From positions 1 through 33,543 of the forward strand of contig NZ_BCQR01000141.1 in NCBI RefSeq assembly GCF_001552175.1: a DNA stretch of 33,543 nt, in the 5' to 3' direction. The notes beneath the pieces were generated by a model that saw only the letters and a program-made list of their open reading frames with translations, searched no databases and was not told the DNA's origin. Made by a program: the position numbers and the translations under genes. Below, piece by piece: positions 21,551-29,235 of this stretch. Each line of letters opens with the position of its first letter. Positions within the stretch are counted from its first letter, which is position 1. Source of the stretch: Actinomadura kijaniata NBRC 14229 (GTDB taxonomy: Bacteria > Actinomycetota > Actinomycetes > Streptosporangiales > Streptosporangiaceae).

Positions 21551-22597
21551 CGTTCGCGCGGCGGAGGCCCTGGGACGGCCCGCCGGGGAGAGAGGGGACG
21601 GCTCGGGCGCCGTCCGGGGGAAGGCCCGCCGGTACTCGCCCGGGGAGACCCCCACATGCCTGAGGAAGTGGTGGCGGAGGTTGTTGGCCGTGCCGAGGCC
21701 GGTCAGCTCCCCGATCCTCTCGATCGGGAGGTCCGTCGATTCCAGCAGGTGCTGGGCCCGTCCCAGGCGCTGGTTCAGCAGCCACTGGAGCGGGGTGGTC
21801 CCGGTGGCCGCCTGGAGCCTGCGGTGGAAGGTCCGCGGGCTCATCGCGGCGCGGCGCGCCAGGTCCTGGACCGTCAGCGGGCGGTCCAGGTGGCTCCGGG
21901 CCCAGTCGAGGACGGGGCCGATCCCCTCGTCGTCGGTGTCCGGCACGGACATGTGGATGAACTGCGCCTGGCCGCCGGACCGGTGGGCGGGCACGACCAT
22001 CCGGCGGGCGAGCTGGTTGGCGACGTGCGCGCCCAGGTCACGGCGGACCAGGTGCAGGCACAGGTCGAGCCCGGCGGTCAGCCCGGCGCTGGTCAGCACG
22101 TCGCCGTCGTCCACGTACAGCACCGAGGCGTCGACCCGCACCTTCGGGTAGCGCTCGGCGAGCTGGGCGGTGTGCATCCAGTGGGCGGTGGCGCGGCGCC
22201 CGTCCAGGATCCCGGCCTCGGCGAGCGCGAACGCGCCGGTGCACAGGGAGACCATGCGGGCGCCCGCGTCGTACGCGCGCCGCAGCGCCGCGATCAGCGC
22301 CGGTGGGAACGGCGCGCCGTCCTCGACGCAGGCGTCGGGCACCGAGGGGACGATGACGGTGTCCGCGCCGGCCAGGTCGTCCAGGCCGTAGGGGGTCCGC
22401 AGCGCGAGGCCCGCGCCGGGCGCCGCGCCGTGCCCGTCCCGGGCCCCGGTCCCGCACAGCCGCAGGTCGTACCAGGGGTCGGCCAGGTCGGGCTGCGGCT
22501 TCCCGAAGACGGTGCACGGGATGCTCAGCTCGTAGAGGTCCCAGGAGGGGACGTCGATGTCCTCGGTCACGACCACGGCGACAGAACCGGCGCTCAT
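21545..22597 (-). CDS. GlxA family transcriptional regulator (DJ-1/PfpI-like plus AraC HTH)
   Basis: 350 residues. The N-terminal class I glutamine-amidotransferase-like domain has VAVVVTEDIDVPSWDLYELS, DTVIVPSVPDACVEDG and the nucleophile-elbow-like MVSLCTGAFALAEAGILDGR (Cys119), followed by ATAHW. The C-terminal AraC domain has LTVQDLARRAAMSPRTFHRR, TGTTPLQWLLNQRLGRAQHL and the second HTH ending at HVGVSPGEYRR. Such regulators sense amino-acid, amine or NO-related signals; the ligand here is unknown. It is divergent from a reductase gene with 120 bases between starts, so it likely controls that reductase and its coupled partner. Confidence 0.94.
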   Translation of the reverse strand: MSAGSVAVVVTEDIDVPSWDLYELSIPCTVFGKPQPDLADPWYDLRLCGTGARDGHGAAPGAGLALRTPYGLDDLAGADTVIVPSVPDACVEDGAPFPPALIAALRRAYDAGARMVSLCTGAFALAEAGILDGRRATAHWMHTAQLAERYPKVRVDASVLYVDDGDVLTSAGLTAGLDLCLHLVRRDLGAHVANQLARRMVVPAHRSGGQAQFIHMSVPDTDDEGIGPVLDWARSHLDRPLTVQDLARRAAMSPRTFHRRLQAATGTTPLQWLLNQRLGRAQHLLESTDLPIERIGELTGLGTANNLRHHFLRHVGVSPGEYRRAFPRTAPEPSPLSPAGRPRASAARTG

Positions 22598-22717
22598 GCC
22601 CGCAGCCTATGGCAGGAATTTGGTGATGGCCGTCATTCCTGTCACTGTCGCGGCGTCCGGCCCCCTGCGAGCGTGATCCGCACGTGTTCTCCGTGCGAAG
22701 CGACAGGGAGTCGTGAG

Positions 22718-23602
22718 ATGAGTTCTGACAAGCCGGCCGTGACGGTCATCGGGCTGGGGTCGATGGGGTCGGCGCTGGCCGCCGCGCTGCTCGACCGCGG
22801 TCACCCGACCACCGTGTGGAACCGTTCGCCGGGCAAGGCCGAGCCCCTGGTCGAGCGGGGCGCGCGCCTGGCCGCGACGCCCGGGGAGGCGGTCGCGGCG
22901 AGCCCGCTCGTGATCGCCTGCGTGCTCGACTACGCGGCGCTGTACGCCGTCCTCGACGGGGAGGCGGACGCGCTGGCGGGCAGGGCCCTGGTCAACCTCA
23001 CCTCCGGCGCGCCGGAGCAGGCGCACGAGGCGGTCGGGTGGGCCCGGGAGCGCGGCGCCGACTACCTCGACGGCGCGATCATGACCACTCCGCCCGGTGT
23101 CGGCAGCGCCGAGATGATGTTCCTGTACAGCGGCCCGCGGGCCGTCTTCGAGTCGCACCGCCCGACGCTGGCGGCCCTGGGCGACCCCCTGCACCTGGGG
23201 GAGAACCCGGGCCTGGCCTCGCTCTACGACGCCGCCCTGCTCGGCCTGATGTGGGCGACGATGACGGGCTGGCTGCACGGCACCGCGCTGGTCGGCGCGG
23301 ACGGCACGCCGGCCACGGACTTCACCCCCGTCGCGCTGCGCTGGCTGACGGCCGTGGGCGGGTTCCTGACCACGTACGCGCCGCAGGTGGACGCCGGGCG
23401 TTACCCGGGCGACGACGCCACCGTCGACGTGCAGATCGCGGCCATCGGCCACCTCATCCACGCCGCCGAGTCCCGCGGGATCGACAACGCCCTGCCCGAG
23501 CTGCTGAAGACCGCCATGGAGAGGACCAGGGACGCGGGCCACGGCTCCGACAGCTACGCGAGCGTGATCGAGGTCCTGCGGACGCGGAAGGAGGAGGGGT
23601 GA
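22718..23602 (+). CDS. NAD(P)-dependent imine reductase-like oxidoreductase
   Basis: 294 residues, Rossmann VTVIGLGSMGSALAAALLDR and TVWNRSPGKAEPL, VNLTSGAPEQAHEA, YLDGAIMTTPPGVGSAEMM. The helix motif reads SLYDAALLGLMWATM, with the Asp used as proton donor by many R-type imine reductases, unlike its relative at 8255-9187. Expected chemistry is reduction of a cyclic imine or similar C=N. ACAGGGAG precedes ATG 22718. The stop overlaps the next gene (GTGA), and the divergent GlxA-type regulator probably governs both. The natural substrate cannot be read from sequence. Confidence 0.9.
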   Translation: MSSDKPAVTVIGLGSMGSALAAALLDRGHPTTVWNRSPGKAEPLVERGARLAATPGEAVAASPLVIACVLDYAALYAVLDGEADALAGRALVNLTSGAPEQAHEAVGWARERGADYLDGAIMTTPPGVGSAEMMFLYSGPRAVFESHRPTLAALGDPLHLGENPGLASLYDAALLGLMWATMTGWLHGTALVGADGTPATDFTPVALRWLTAVGGFLTTYAPQVDAGRYPGDDATVDVQIAAIGHLIHAAESRGIDNALPELLKTAMERTRDAGHGSDSYASVIEVLRTRKEEG

Positions 23603-24222
23603 CGGCGCCGACCCTGCGCGGCGTTCCGGCGCCTCCGGCCGCCGGAACGCCCTGGGCGGACCTGCTGGCGGCCACCGCCGACGAGTGCCTCGACGTCATG
23701 CTCGGCGCGGCCGGTGCGGACTGGACGCGTCCGGCCCGCGACCTGGACTGGACGTGCCGCCAGACGCTCGATCACCTCGCCCTCGGGCTGGTCGGCTACG
23801 CCGGCCTGCTCATCGCCCGGCCCACCGACCGCTACATCACGCTGTTCGCCTCGCTCGACGCTCAGGCCCCCGTCCCGGCCTGCCTGGAGGGCGTCGGGAT
23901 CGCCGCCTCCCTCCTGGAGTCGACCGTCCGGAACGCGTCCGCCGACGCGCGCGCCTGGCACCCGTGGGGCCACTCCGACCGCACCGGGTTCGCCGCCATG
24001 GGGATCACGGAGCTGGTGTTGCACACCCACGACATCGTCCAGGCCCTCGGCGTGCCGTGGACCCCGCCGGACGGCGCGGCCGCCGCCGTCCTCGCCCGGC
24101 TCTTCCCCGAGACCCCGCCGGGGCACGCTCCGTCGGACGCCCTGCTGTGGTGCACGGGCCGCGTTCCGCTGCCCGGACTGCCCAGGCGGGCGGGCTGGCA
24201 GTGGGACGGGACCGTGCGCTGA
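23599..24222 (+). CDS. DinB/MDMPI-fold protein (maleylpyruvate isomerase N-terminal-like)
   Basis: 207 residues. The four-helix MDMPI/DinB pattern is seen in ADLLAATADECLDVMLGA, WTCRQTLDHLALGLVGYAGL with a potential metal His, and GITELVLHTHDIVQALGVPW with a second His pair. Many actinomycete members are mycothiol-dependent transferases or isomerases. GTG 23599, with GGAGG just upstream, overlaps the reductase stop (GTGA), so the two are cotranslated. A thiol-dependent step linked to the reductase is inference. A strong hairpin block follows the gene. Confidence 0.83.
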   Translation: MTAPTLRGVPAPPAAGTPWADLLAATADECLDVMLGAAGADWTRPARDLDWTCRQTLDHLALGLVGYAGLLIARPTDRYITLFASLDAQAPVPACLEGVGIAASLLESTVRNASADARAWHPWGHSDRTGFAAMGITELVLHTHDIVQALGVPWTPPDGAAAAVLARLFPETPPGHAPSDALLWCTGRVPLPGLPRRAGWQWDGTVR

Positions 24223-24224
24223 AC

Positions 24225-24394
24225 GGGTGATGTCGGCGGGGTTGCTCGGCCGGAGATCAGCGGGGTGGGGGACCTCGACCCTGGGGTGATGCTGGCGGGG
24301 TTGCTCGGCCGGAGATCAGCGGGGTGGGGGACCTCAACCCTGGGGTGATGCTGGCGGGGTTGCTCGGGGAGCGGGGGACCTCAACCCCGCCAGC
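24225..24394. repeat. Two full and one partial 59-bp tandem repeats
   Basis: Unit 1 is 24225-24283, unit 2 is 24284-24342, unit 3 is 24343 to about 24394 and has lost its middle. Units 1 and 2 differ at only a few positions (around bases 9-11 and one base near the end). Each contains GCGGGGTTGCTCGG and GGGGGACCTC followed by an accctg or accccg arm. No coding frame fits. It fills the gap between convergent genes. Confidence 0.9.
24350..24394. terminator. Strong hairpin in the last repeat unit
   Basis: GCTGGCGGGGTTG (24350-24362) and CAACCCCGCCAGC (24382-24394) form a perfect 13-bp stem with a 19-base loop. Located between convergent genes ending at 24222 and 24463, so probably a bidirectional terminator. 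Confidence 0.65.
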
Positions 24395-24462
24395 GTGTGA
24401 ACCCTAGACCCGCGGGCGTCCGTGTCACCGGGTAACCGGGAATCGTCCCGGCTTGCGCGGTA

Positions 24463-25296
24463 TCAGCCCGGGGCGTTGCCGCCGAGCGACCTGGGCAGGT
24501 AGTTCTCCACGGCGGCGGGCCGGAAGCCCTGCTGGCGGATCCAGCCCAGGATCGTCTGGAGCTGGCCGGCCAGGCCCTTACGGAAGTGCATCAGGACGAT
24601 GTCGCCCGGCTTGAAGCCCTGGCCGCCGTCGCCGCGCACGAACGCGTCCCGGACCCCCCTGGGGGATGTGGTGCCGTTGTAGTACTCCGCCGACCACAGC
24701 AGGATCGACTTGATGCCGCACTCCTTGGCGACCTGGCGGGTGATGTCGTTCTGGGCCCCGAACGGCGGCCGGAAGATCTCCGGGCGGCGGCCGTACTGCC
24801 GGGCGATGGTGTCGGAGGCGTCGCAGATCTGCTGGCGCTGGCCCTCGGCCGACAGGGCGCGCATGTTCTTGTGGCTGACGGTGTGGTTCTCCATGCGCGA
24901 GCCCGCGTTGCGCAGCGCCCAGAAGTACTGTCCCTGGTTCTTGACGTAGACCGTGGTCAGGAACGTCATGATCGGGACCTTCTCGCGGCGGACGATGTTG
25001 ACGAACTCCGGGTCGTACTCGTAGCCGTCGTCGATCGTCAGGAAGACGACCTTCTCCTGGGTCGGGATGTTGGTGATGATCGGCGGCAGGCCGCTCGGGT
25101 CGGGCTTGGGCGGCGTCCAGGTCCCGGGCTTGGGCCGCTCCCACTCCTGGTCGGCGAGCACCGCGCTCAGCTCGGTCCTCACCGAGGAGGCCGGGCCGCC
25201 GCCCGGCACGCCGCCCCGCACCGCGGGCCAGCCGCCCGCCACCACGCCGATCACCCCGGCCGCCACCGTGGCCAGCACGGGCATCTTCCCTCGCAT
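24463..25296 (-). CDS. Polysaccharide deacetylase (NodB/CE4), secreted or membrane-anchored
   Basis: 277 residues. Signal anchor at about 6-28 (PVLATVAAGVIGVVAGGWPA), a Pro-rich linker, then a NodB domain: VVFLTIDDGYE (Asp89-Asp90, with Ile replacing the usual Phe), ENHTVSHKNM (His138, His142 metal ligands), FRPPFGAQN (176-183), ILLWSAEYYN, and DIVLMHF with His237. It would remove acetyl groups from cell-wall glycan or chitin-like polymers outside the cell. ATG 25296 gives a short basic N-terminus before the anchor; an upstream in-frame start at 25374 lacks a ribosome site. Apparently monocistronic, ending at the repeat/hairpin block. Confidence 0.92.
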   Translation of the reverse strand: MRGKMPVLATVAAGVIGVVAGGWPAVRGGVPGGGPASSVRTELSAVLADQEWERPKPGTWTPPKPDPSGLPPIITNIPTQEKVVFLTIDDGYEYDPEFVNIVRREKVPIMTFLTTVYVKNQGQYFWALRNAGSRMENHTVSHKNMRALSAEGQRQQICDASDTIARQYGRRPEIFRPPFGAQNDITRQVAKECGIKSILLWSAEYYNGTTSPRGVRDAFVRGDGGQGFKPGDIVLMHFRKGLAGQLQTILGWIRQQGFRPAAVENYLPRSLGGNAPG

Positions 25297-25505
25297 CGGC
25301 GCCGTTCCCCCGTCTCGTCGAGCCGTCACCGTGGTTCCGCATCGGTTGACGCGGCGCACCGCGGCGGAGTTCATCCACTACGCAGGATCTTTTCATGAGA
25401 TTTTCGGCCGTGGGTGGTATGTCCGTGGGGATCTGACGAGTCTTCGGCGCGCGGTCGGCAGCACTTGCCCTTCGGGACGCCCCCCGGCCGGGCTACCGTC
25501 GGGAC

Positions 25506-26117
25506 ATGAGGGTGACCGGCACTGCCAGCGTGACCGCGCCGCGCGCGCGGGTCTGGGACGCGTTGCGGAATCCGGCCGTGCTGGCCCGGACGATCCCGGG
25601 CTGCCGGTCCCTGGAGACGGTCGGGCCCGACTCCTACGCGATGACGATCACCGCCGGGGTCGCCTCGATCAAGGGCACCTACACCGGGCGGGTCGAGCTG
25701 ACCGATCCCGACCCGCCGAACGCGTTCACGCTGCGCGCCCGGGGCCAGGGGGCGCCCGGCACGGTCGAGGCGACGGTGCGGGTGACGCTGACCGAGGAGC
25801 CGGGGGCGACCCGGATCGGCTACGACGCCGACGCGGTGGTCGGCGGCATGGTCGGCGGGGTGGGGCAGCGGATGCTGGCCGGGGCCGCCAAACGGACCGC
25901 GGGGGAGTTCTTCGCCGCCGTCGAGGAGGCCCTGACCGCGCCCGAGCCCGCCGCCGTCCCCGCGACCGCCGCCGAGGCCGCCCCCGCCGGAACGGTCTAC
26001 GCCGGACGCCCCGAGCCGGTCGTGCCCGGAACGCTCGGCGCGTTCGCGGCGGGCGGGGCTGTCGCGCTCGCCGGGGTCGTCGTCGGCTACCTGATAGGAC
26101 GGCGCGCGGCCCGTTAG
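25506..26117 (+). CDS. CoxG-like SRPBCC protein with C-terminal membrane tail
   Basis: 203 residues. The SRPBCC/CoxG domain spans roughly 1-145: VTGTASVTAPRARVWDALRN, ARTIPGCRSLETVGPDSYAM, SIKGTYTGRVELTDPDPP, then GGMVGGVGQRMLAGAAKRTA with EFFAAVEE. A Pro/Ala linker leads to a terminal hydrophobic helix (GAFAAGGAVALAGVVVGYLI, then GRRAAR), a tail anchor. CoxG family members hold components of Mo-CO dehydrogenase maturation or bind lipids, but no cox genes are nearby, so carbon monoxide oxidation should not be assumed. The 3' end overlaps the convergent Pr6Pr gene by four bases. Confidence 0.88.
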   Translation: MRVTGTASVTAPRARVWDALRNPAVLARTIPGCRSLETVGPDSYAMTITAGVASIKGTYTGRVELTDPDPPNAFTLRARGQGAPGTVEATVRVTLTEEPGATRIGYDADAVVGGMVGGVGQRMLAGAAKRTAGEFFAAVEEALTAPEPAAVPATAAEAAPAGTVYAGRPEPVVPGTLGAFAAGGAVALAGVVVGYLIGRRAAR

Positions 26118-26713
26118 GGCGTCCCCCGGGACGGGGCGCGGCGGCGCAGGCCCGCGCCGCCCAGCAGCAGCGCCGCGACCGTCACGAACGCCGCCCCGAT
26201 GCCCACGGTGTACCCGGTGACGATCTCGTAGCCGTGGCGGCGGACGTCCAGGAACGGATAGGGGTACCAGCGGGTCGCCGCGCCGTGCGCCAGCACGTAC
26301 ACCAGGTACAGCAGCGGGAACGCCAGCCAGCACGCCAGCGTCCGCCGGGCGGGCAGCCGCCGGGGCGCCAGCGCCAGCCAGTCCAGCGGCGCCACCACCG
26401 GCATGACCCGGTGCTGGACCCAGCCCGCCCAGGTGGTGACCGGCCCGTCCAGCACCAGCGCGTACACCGCCCCGGTGATCACCAGGTAGAGGGCGGCGGC
26501 CCCGCGCAGCCCGTCCGCCCAGGCGGTGTCCCGCCAGCCGGGCACCGCCCCGGCCAGCAGCGCGCCGCCGCCGATGACGTTGCTGAGCACGGTGAAGTAG
26601 CTGAAGAAGTCGACCGCGTCCACGCTGGGGTGGCGCGCCGCGAAGCAGAAGCCCATGGTCCACAGCGCCAGCACCCCGAACGCCAGCCGCCAGCACGTCG
26701 ACAGCGGGCGCAC
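26114..26713 (-). CDS. Pr6Pr family membrane protein
   Basis: 199 residues, about six transmembrane helices. Family signatures seen are VDFFSYFTVLSNVIGG, VQHRVMPVVAPLDWLALAP and ATRWYPYPFLDVRRHGYEIV. Function of the family is unknown. The start is GTG 26713, seven bases past the stop of the ABC permease, with a weak ribosome site, suggesting it is the third gene of the exporter operon and translated by reinitiation. It could be an accessory membrane component, which is inference. Confidence 0.85.
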   Translation of the reverse strand: MRPLSTCWRLAFGVLALWTMGFCFAARHPSVDAVDFFSYFTVLSNVIGGGALLAGAVPGWRDTAWADGLRGAAALYLVITGAVYALVLDGPVTTWAGWVQHRVMPVVAPLDWLALAPRRLPARRTLACWLAFPLLYLVYVLAHGAATRWYPYPFLDVRRHGYEIVTGYTVGIGAAFVTVAALLLGGAGLRRRAPSRGTP

Positions 26714-26719
26714 CGGATC

Positions 26720-27649
26720 TCACGCGTCCCGGCTCTGGAACAGCACCAGGGCCACCACCAGCACCACGAGCGCGTACAGGGCGAACAGCCCGAGGCCCGT
26801 CCAGGGCTCCAGCGACCCCTCCTCCGCGCGCGGCAGCAGGATCGCGCCGCCCGCGTTCGACGGCAGGTACTTGGCGATCGTCGCGCCCCACTCGCCGGGC
26901 AGGAACCCGCCCACGATGCCCAGCACGAACAGCACCAGGAACACGGTCACCACCGACCCGGAGGTGTGCCGCAGGATCACCCCGACGCCCAGCGCCAGCA
27001 GCGCGATCAACGTCAGGTAAAGGCCGCCGCCGATGACCGCGCGCAGCACGCCCTCGTCGCCCAGCGACCCGTCCAGGTTCTTGGCCGACAGCACGGCCTG
27101 GCTGACGAAGAACGACAGGAACGACACCACCAGCCCGGCCACCAGCACCACCAGCGCCAGCACCACCGCCTTGGCCAGCAGGTACTCGGGGCGGCGCGGC
27201 ATCGCCGTCAGCGCGGTGCGGATCATGCCGGTGGCGTACTCCCCGGTGATCACCAGCACGCCCAGCACCCCGAAGATCACCATGCCGAAGTAGAAGGCGA
27301 TCTGCATCGGGCTGGTCGGCACGACCGTCGCGCGCTCCGCGGGCGGCAGGTCGTCGTAGGAGGAGGTGAACGCCAGCGCGAACAGCGCCGAGAACCCGAC
27401 CACCACGGCCGCGCCCGACAGCAGCGTCCAGAACGTCGACTTCACCGTGCGGATCTTGGTCCACTCCGACAGCAGGACGTTCGCGAACGAGGCCCGCGGC
27501 GTGAGCTCGCGCGGCGCGGGCCTGCGCGGCTTCGTGTCCTCCATCCCCCTGCGGCTCGGCCTGGTGTCCTCCAGCGCCGCGCCGTTCGGGGCCGCGCCGT
27601 TCGGGGCCGCGTCGTCGGGCGTCGGGTCGTGCGGAGTCTTGTCGCTCAT
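26720..27649 (-). CDS. ABC transporter permease (ABC-2 type)
   Basis: 309 residues. The cytoplasmic N-terminus of about 70 residues is Pro/Ala-rich with a duplicated AAPNG unit. Then SEWTKIRTVKSTFWTLLSGA, the typical entry to ABC-2 permeases, and six hydrophobic helices including MQIAFYFGMVIFGVLGVLVI, ITGEYATGMIRTALTAMPRR and LTLIALLALGVGVILRHTSG. ATG 27649 overlaps the ATPase stop (ATGA) with GGAG seven bases before. With the ATPase it forms an exporter of the antibiotic-resistance or lipid type; cargo unknown. Confidence 0.92.
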   Translation of the reverse strand: MSDKTPHDPTPDDAAPNGAAPNGAALEDTRPSRRGMEDTKPRRPAPRELTPRASFANVLLSEWTKIRTVKSTFWTLLSGAAVVVGFSALFALAFTSSYDDLPPAERATVVPTSPMQIAFYFGMVIFGVLGVLVITGEYATGMIRTALTAMPRRPEYLLAKAVVLALVVLVAGLVVSFLSFFVSQAVLSAKNLDGSLGDEGVLRAVIGGGLYLTLIALLALGVGVILRHTSGSVVTVFLVLFVLGIVGGFLPGEWGATIAKYLPSNAGGAILLPRAEEGSLEPWTGLGLFALYALVVLVVALVLFQSRDA

Positions 27650-28620
27650 GGGAGGTCTCCGTTCCCGGGCGGTGCGGGCGCGTCCCCGAGCGGCGGTGGC
27701 GGTGGCGGCGGTTCGGGAAGCCCCGCGTGGTACTCGACGACATCCCCGGTGAGCTGCATGAACGCCTCCTCCAGCGACGGCTGGACGGTGGCGAGCTCGT
27801 GCAGCCGCATGCCGTGGTCGGCGGCCAGGTCGCCGATCTCGGCGGCGCGCGCGCCGAACACCTTCAGCGAGAGGTCGGCGACCATCTCCACCCGCCAGCC
27901 CCGCGCGGCCATCAGCGGCCCCAGCTCCGACATCTGCGGGGAGCGGACCAGCACGTGGCTGGTGGCGTTGCGGTCGATGAAGTCCTGCATGTCGGTGTCG
28001 GCGAGGATGCGGCCCTGGCCGATGACGACCAGATGGTCGGCGGTGATCGCCATCTCGCTCATCAGGTGGCTGGAGACGAAGACGGTGCGGCCCTCGGCGG
28101 CGAGCTTGCGCATCAGGCCGCGGATCCAGTGGATGCCCTCGGGGTCCAGGCCGTTGACCGGCTCGTCGAACATCAGCACGGCCGGGTCGCCCAGCAGCGC
28201 CGCCGCGATGCCGAGCCGCTGGCCCATGCCCAGCGAGAACCCCCGCGTGGGTTTGCGGGCCACGGCCTGCAGACCGACCATGTCCAGCACCTCGTCCACG
28301 CGCTCGCGCGGGATGCCGTTGCTCTGGGCGAGGCACAGCAGGTGGTGGTGGGCGCTGCGGCCCCCGTGCACGGACTTGGCGTCCAGCAGTGCCCCGACCT
28401 CGCGCAGCGGCGCGGCGAGGCGGCTGTAGTGGCGGCCGTTGACGGTGACGTGCCCGGCGGTGGGCCGGTCCAGACCGAGGATCATGCGCATGGTGGTGGA
28501 CTTGCCCGCGCCGTTGGGACCCAGGAAGCCGGTGACCTGGCCGGGGAGCACGGTGAAGCTCACCTGGTTGACCGCGAGCTTGCTCCCGAACCGCTTCGTC
28601 AGCCCCCGCGCCTCGATCAT
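27646..28620 (-). CDS. ABC transporter ATP-binding protein
   Basis: 324 residues. Walker A FLGPNGAGKST (33-43), signature region GFSLGMGQRLGIAAALLGD (a variant of LSGGQ), Walker B AVLMFDEPVNGLDPEG, H-loop TVFVSSHLMSE. The C-terminal extension (LMAARGWRVEMVADLSLKVF onward, then LEEAFMQLTG) is of the DrrA/CcmA-type exporter class. A Pro run (EPPPPPPPLG) lies near the end. It powers the permease encoded next. First gene of a three-gene leftward operon; a strong hairpin lies upstream at 28660-28704, belonging to the FKBP gene. Confidence 0.95.
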   Translation of the reverse strand: MIEARGLTKRFGSKLAVNQVSFTVLPGQVTGFLGPNGAGKSTTMRMILGLDRPTAGHVTVNGRHYSRLAAPLREVGALLDAKSVHGGRSAHHHLLCLAQSNGIPRERVDEVLDMVGLQAVARKPTRGFSLGMGQRLGIAAALLGDPAVLMFDEPVNGLDPEGIHWIRGLMRKLAAEGRTVFVSSHLMSEMAITADHLVVIGQGRILADTDMQDFIDRNATSHVLVRSPQMSELGPLMAARGWRVEMVADLSLKVFGARAAEIGDLAADHGMRLHELATVQPSLEEAFMQLTGDVVEYHAGLPEPPPPPPPLGDAPAPPGNGDLP

Positions 28621-28659
28621 GATGTGTCGATACCGACGCCCTACGGGGCGGAAACGGGG

Positions 28660-28704
28660 ACGGCGGCCAACCGGAGGAGGATTTGACTCCCGGTTGGCCG
28701 CCGT
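28660..28704 (-). terminator. Strong hairpin downstream of FKBP
   Basis: ACGGCGGCCAACCGG (28660-28674) and CCGGTTGGCCGCCGT (28690-28704) pair perfectly over 15 bp with a 15-base loop. It begins 17 bases after the FKBP stop on the minus strand. It separates FKBP from the ABC operon. Confidence 0.8.
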
Positions 28705-28720
28705 TTGGGCTGTTCGCGGG

Positions 28721-29095
28721 TCAGTGCACCTCGACCAGGTCCACCACGAAGATCAGCGTTTCGCCCGGCTTGATCCGCGGGCTGGGGCTGCGGTCGCCGT
28801 AGGCCAGGTGCGGGGGGATCACCAGCTTGCGGCGGCCGCCGACCTTCATGCCGGGGATGCCCATGTCCCAGCCCTTGATGACGCGGCCCTCGCCGATGGT
28901 GAAGGTGAACGGGGCGCCGCGGTTCCAGGAGGCGTCGAACTCCTCGCCGGTGGACCAGGACACGCCCACGTACTGCATGGAGACGGTGGAGCCCTTGGTG
29001 GCCTCCGGGCCGTCCCCGACTTCGATGTCGGTGATGTCGAGGATCTGGGGCGGCTGGCCCTCGGGGAAGTCGATCTCAGGGCGGTCAAGCGCCAT
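28721..29095 (-). CDS. FKBP-type peptidyl-prolyl cis-trans isomerase
   Basis: 124 residues, single-domain cytosolic FKBP that catalyses prolyl isomerisation. The domain shows STVSMQYVGVSWSTGEEFDA, SWNRGAPFTFTIGEGRVIKG, WDMGIPGMKVGGRRKLVIPP, HLAYGDRSPSPRI and TLIFVVDLVEVH, with the aromatic pocket (Tyr, Phe, Asp, Trp, Tyr) intact. The N-terminal 28 residues (DRPEIDFPEGQPPQILDITD) are the usual actinobacterial lead-in. No signal peptide. Divergent from the hydantoinase operon and apparently monocistronic. Confidence 0.95.
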   Translation of the reverse strand: MALDRPEIDFPEGQPPQILDITDIEVGDGPEATKGSTVSMQYVGVSWSTGEEFDASWNRGAPFTFTIGEGRVIKGWDMGIPGMKVGGRRKLVIPPHLAYGDRSPSPRIKPGETLIFVVDLVEVH

Positions 29096-29235
29096 TGCCT
29101 GGGCTCCATGCTCGTAGACGTACGGTCGTTCGGACGGTCCAGCGTAGCGGCGGGTGCGTCCTGCCGAAGAACCGGCGCTCCGCCTGGCAGGAACCGACGG
29201 TTTCCCGGCGGGGCCGGTGCCGGTATGTCTGGGGA

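Noticed and set aside
24225..24394. CRISPR-like array
   Set aside because: The 59-bp units are directly contiguous with no spacers, so this is a tandem repeat.
25067..28429. 1120-codon plus-strand frame through the deacetylase, CoxG and ABC region
   Set aside because: Crosses several genes with strong motifs on both strands; no domain in its translation.
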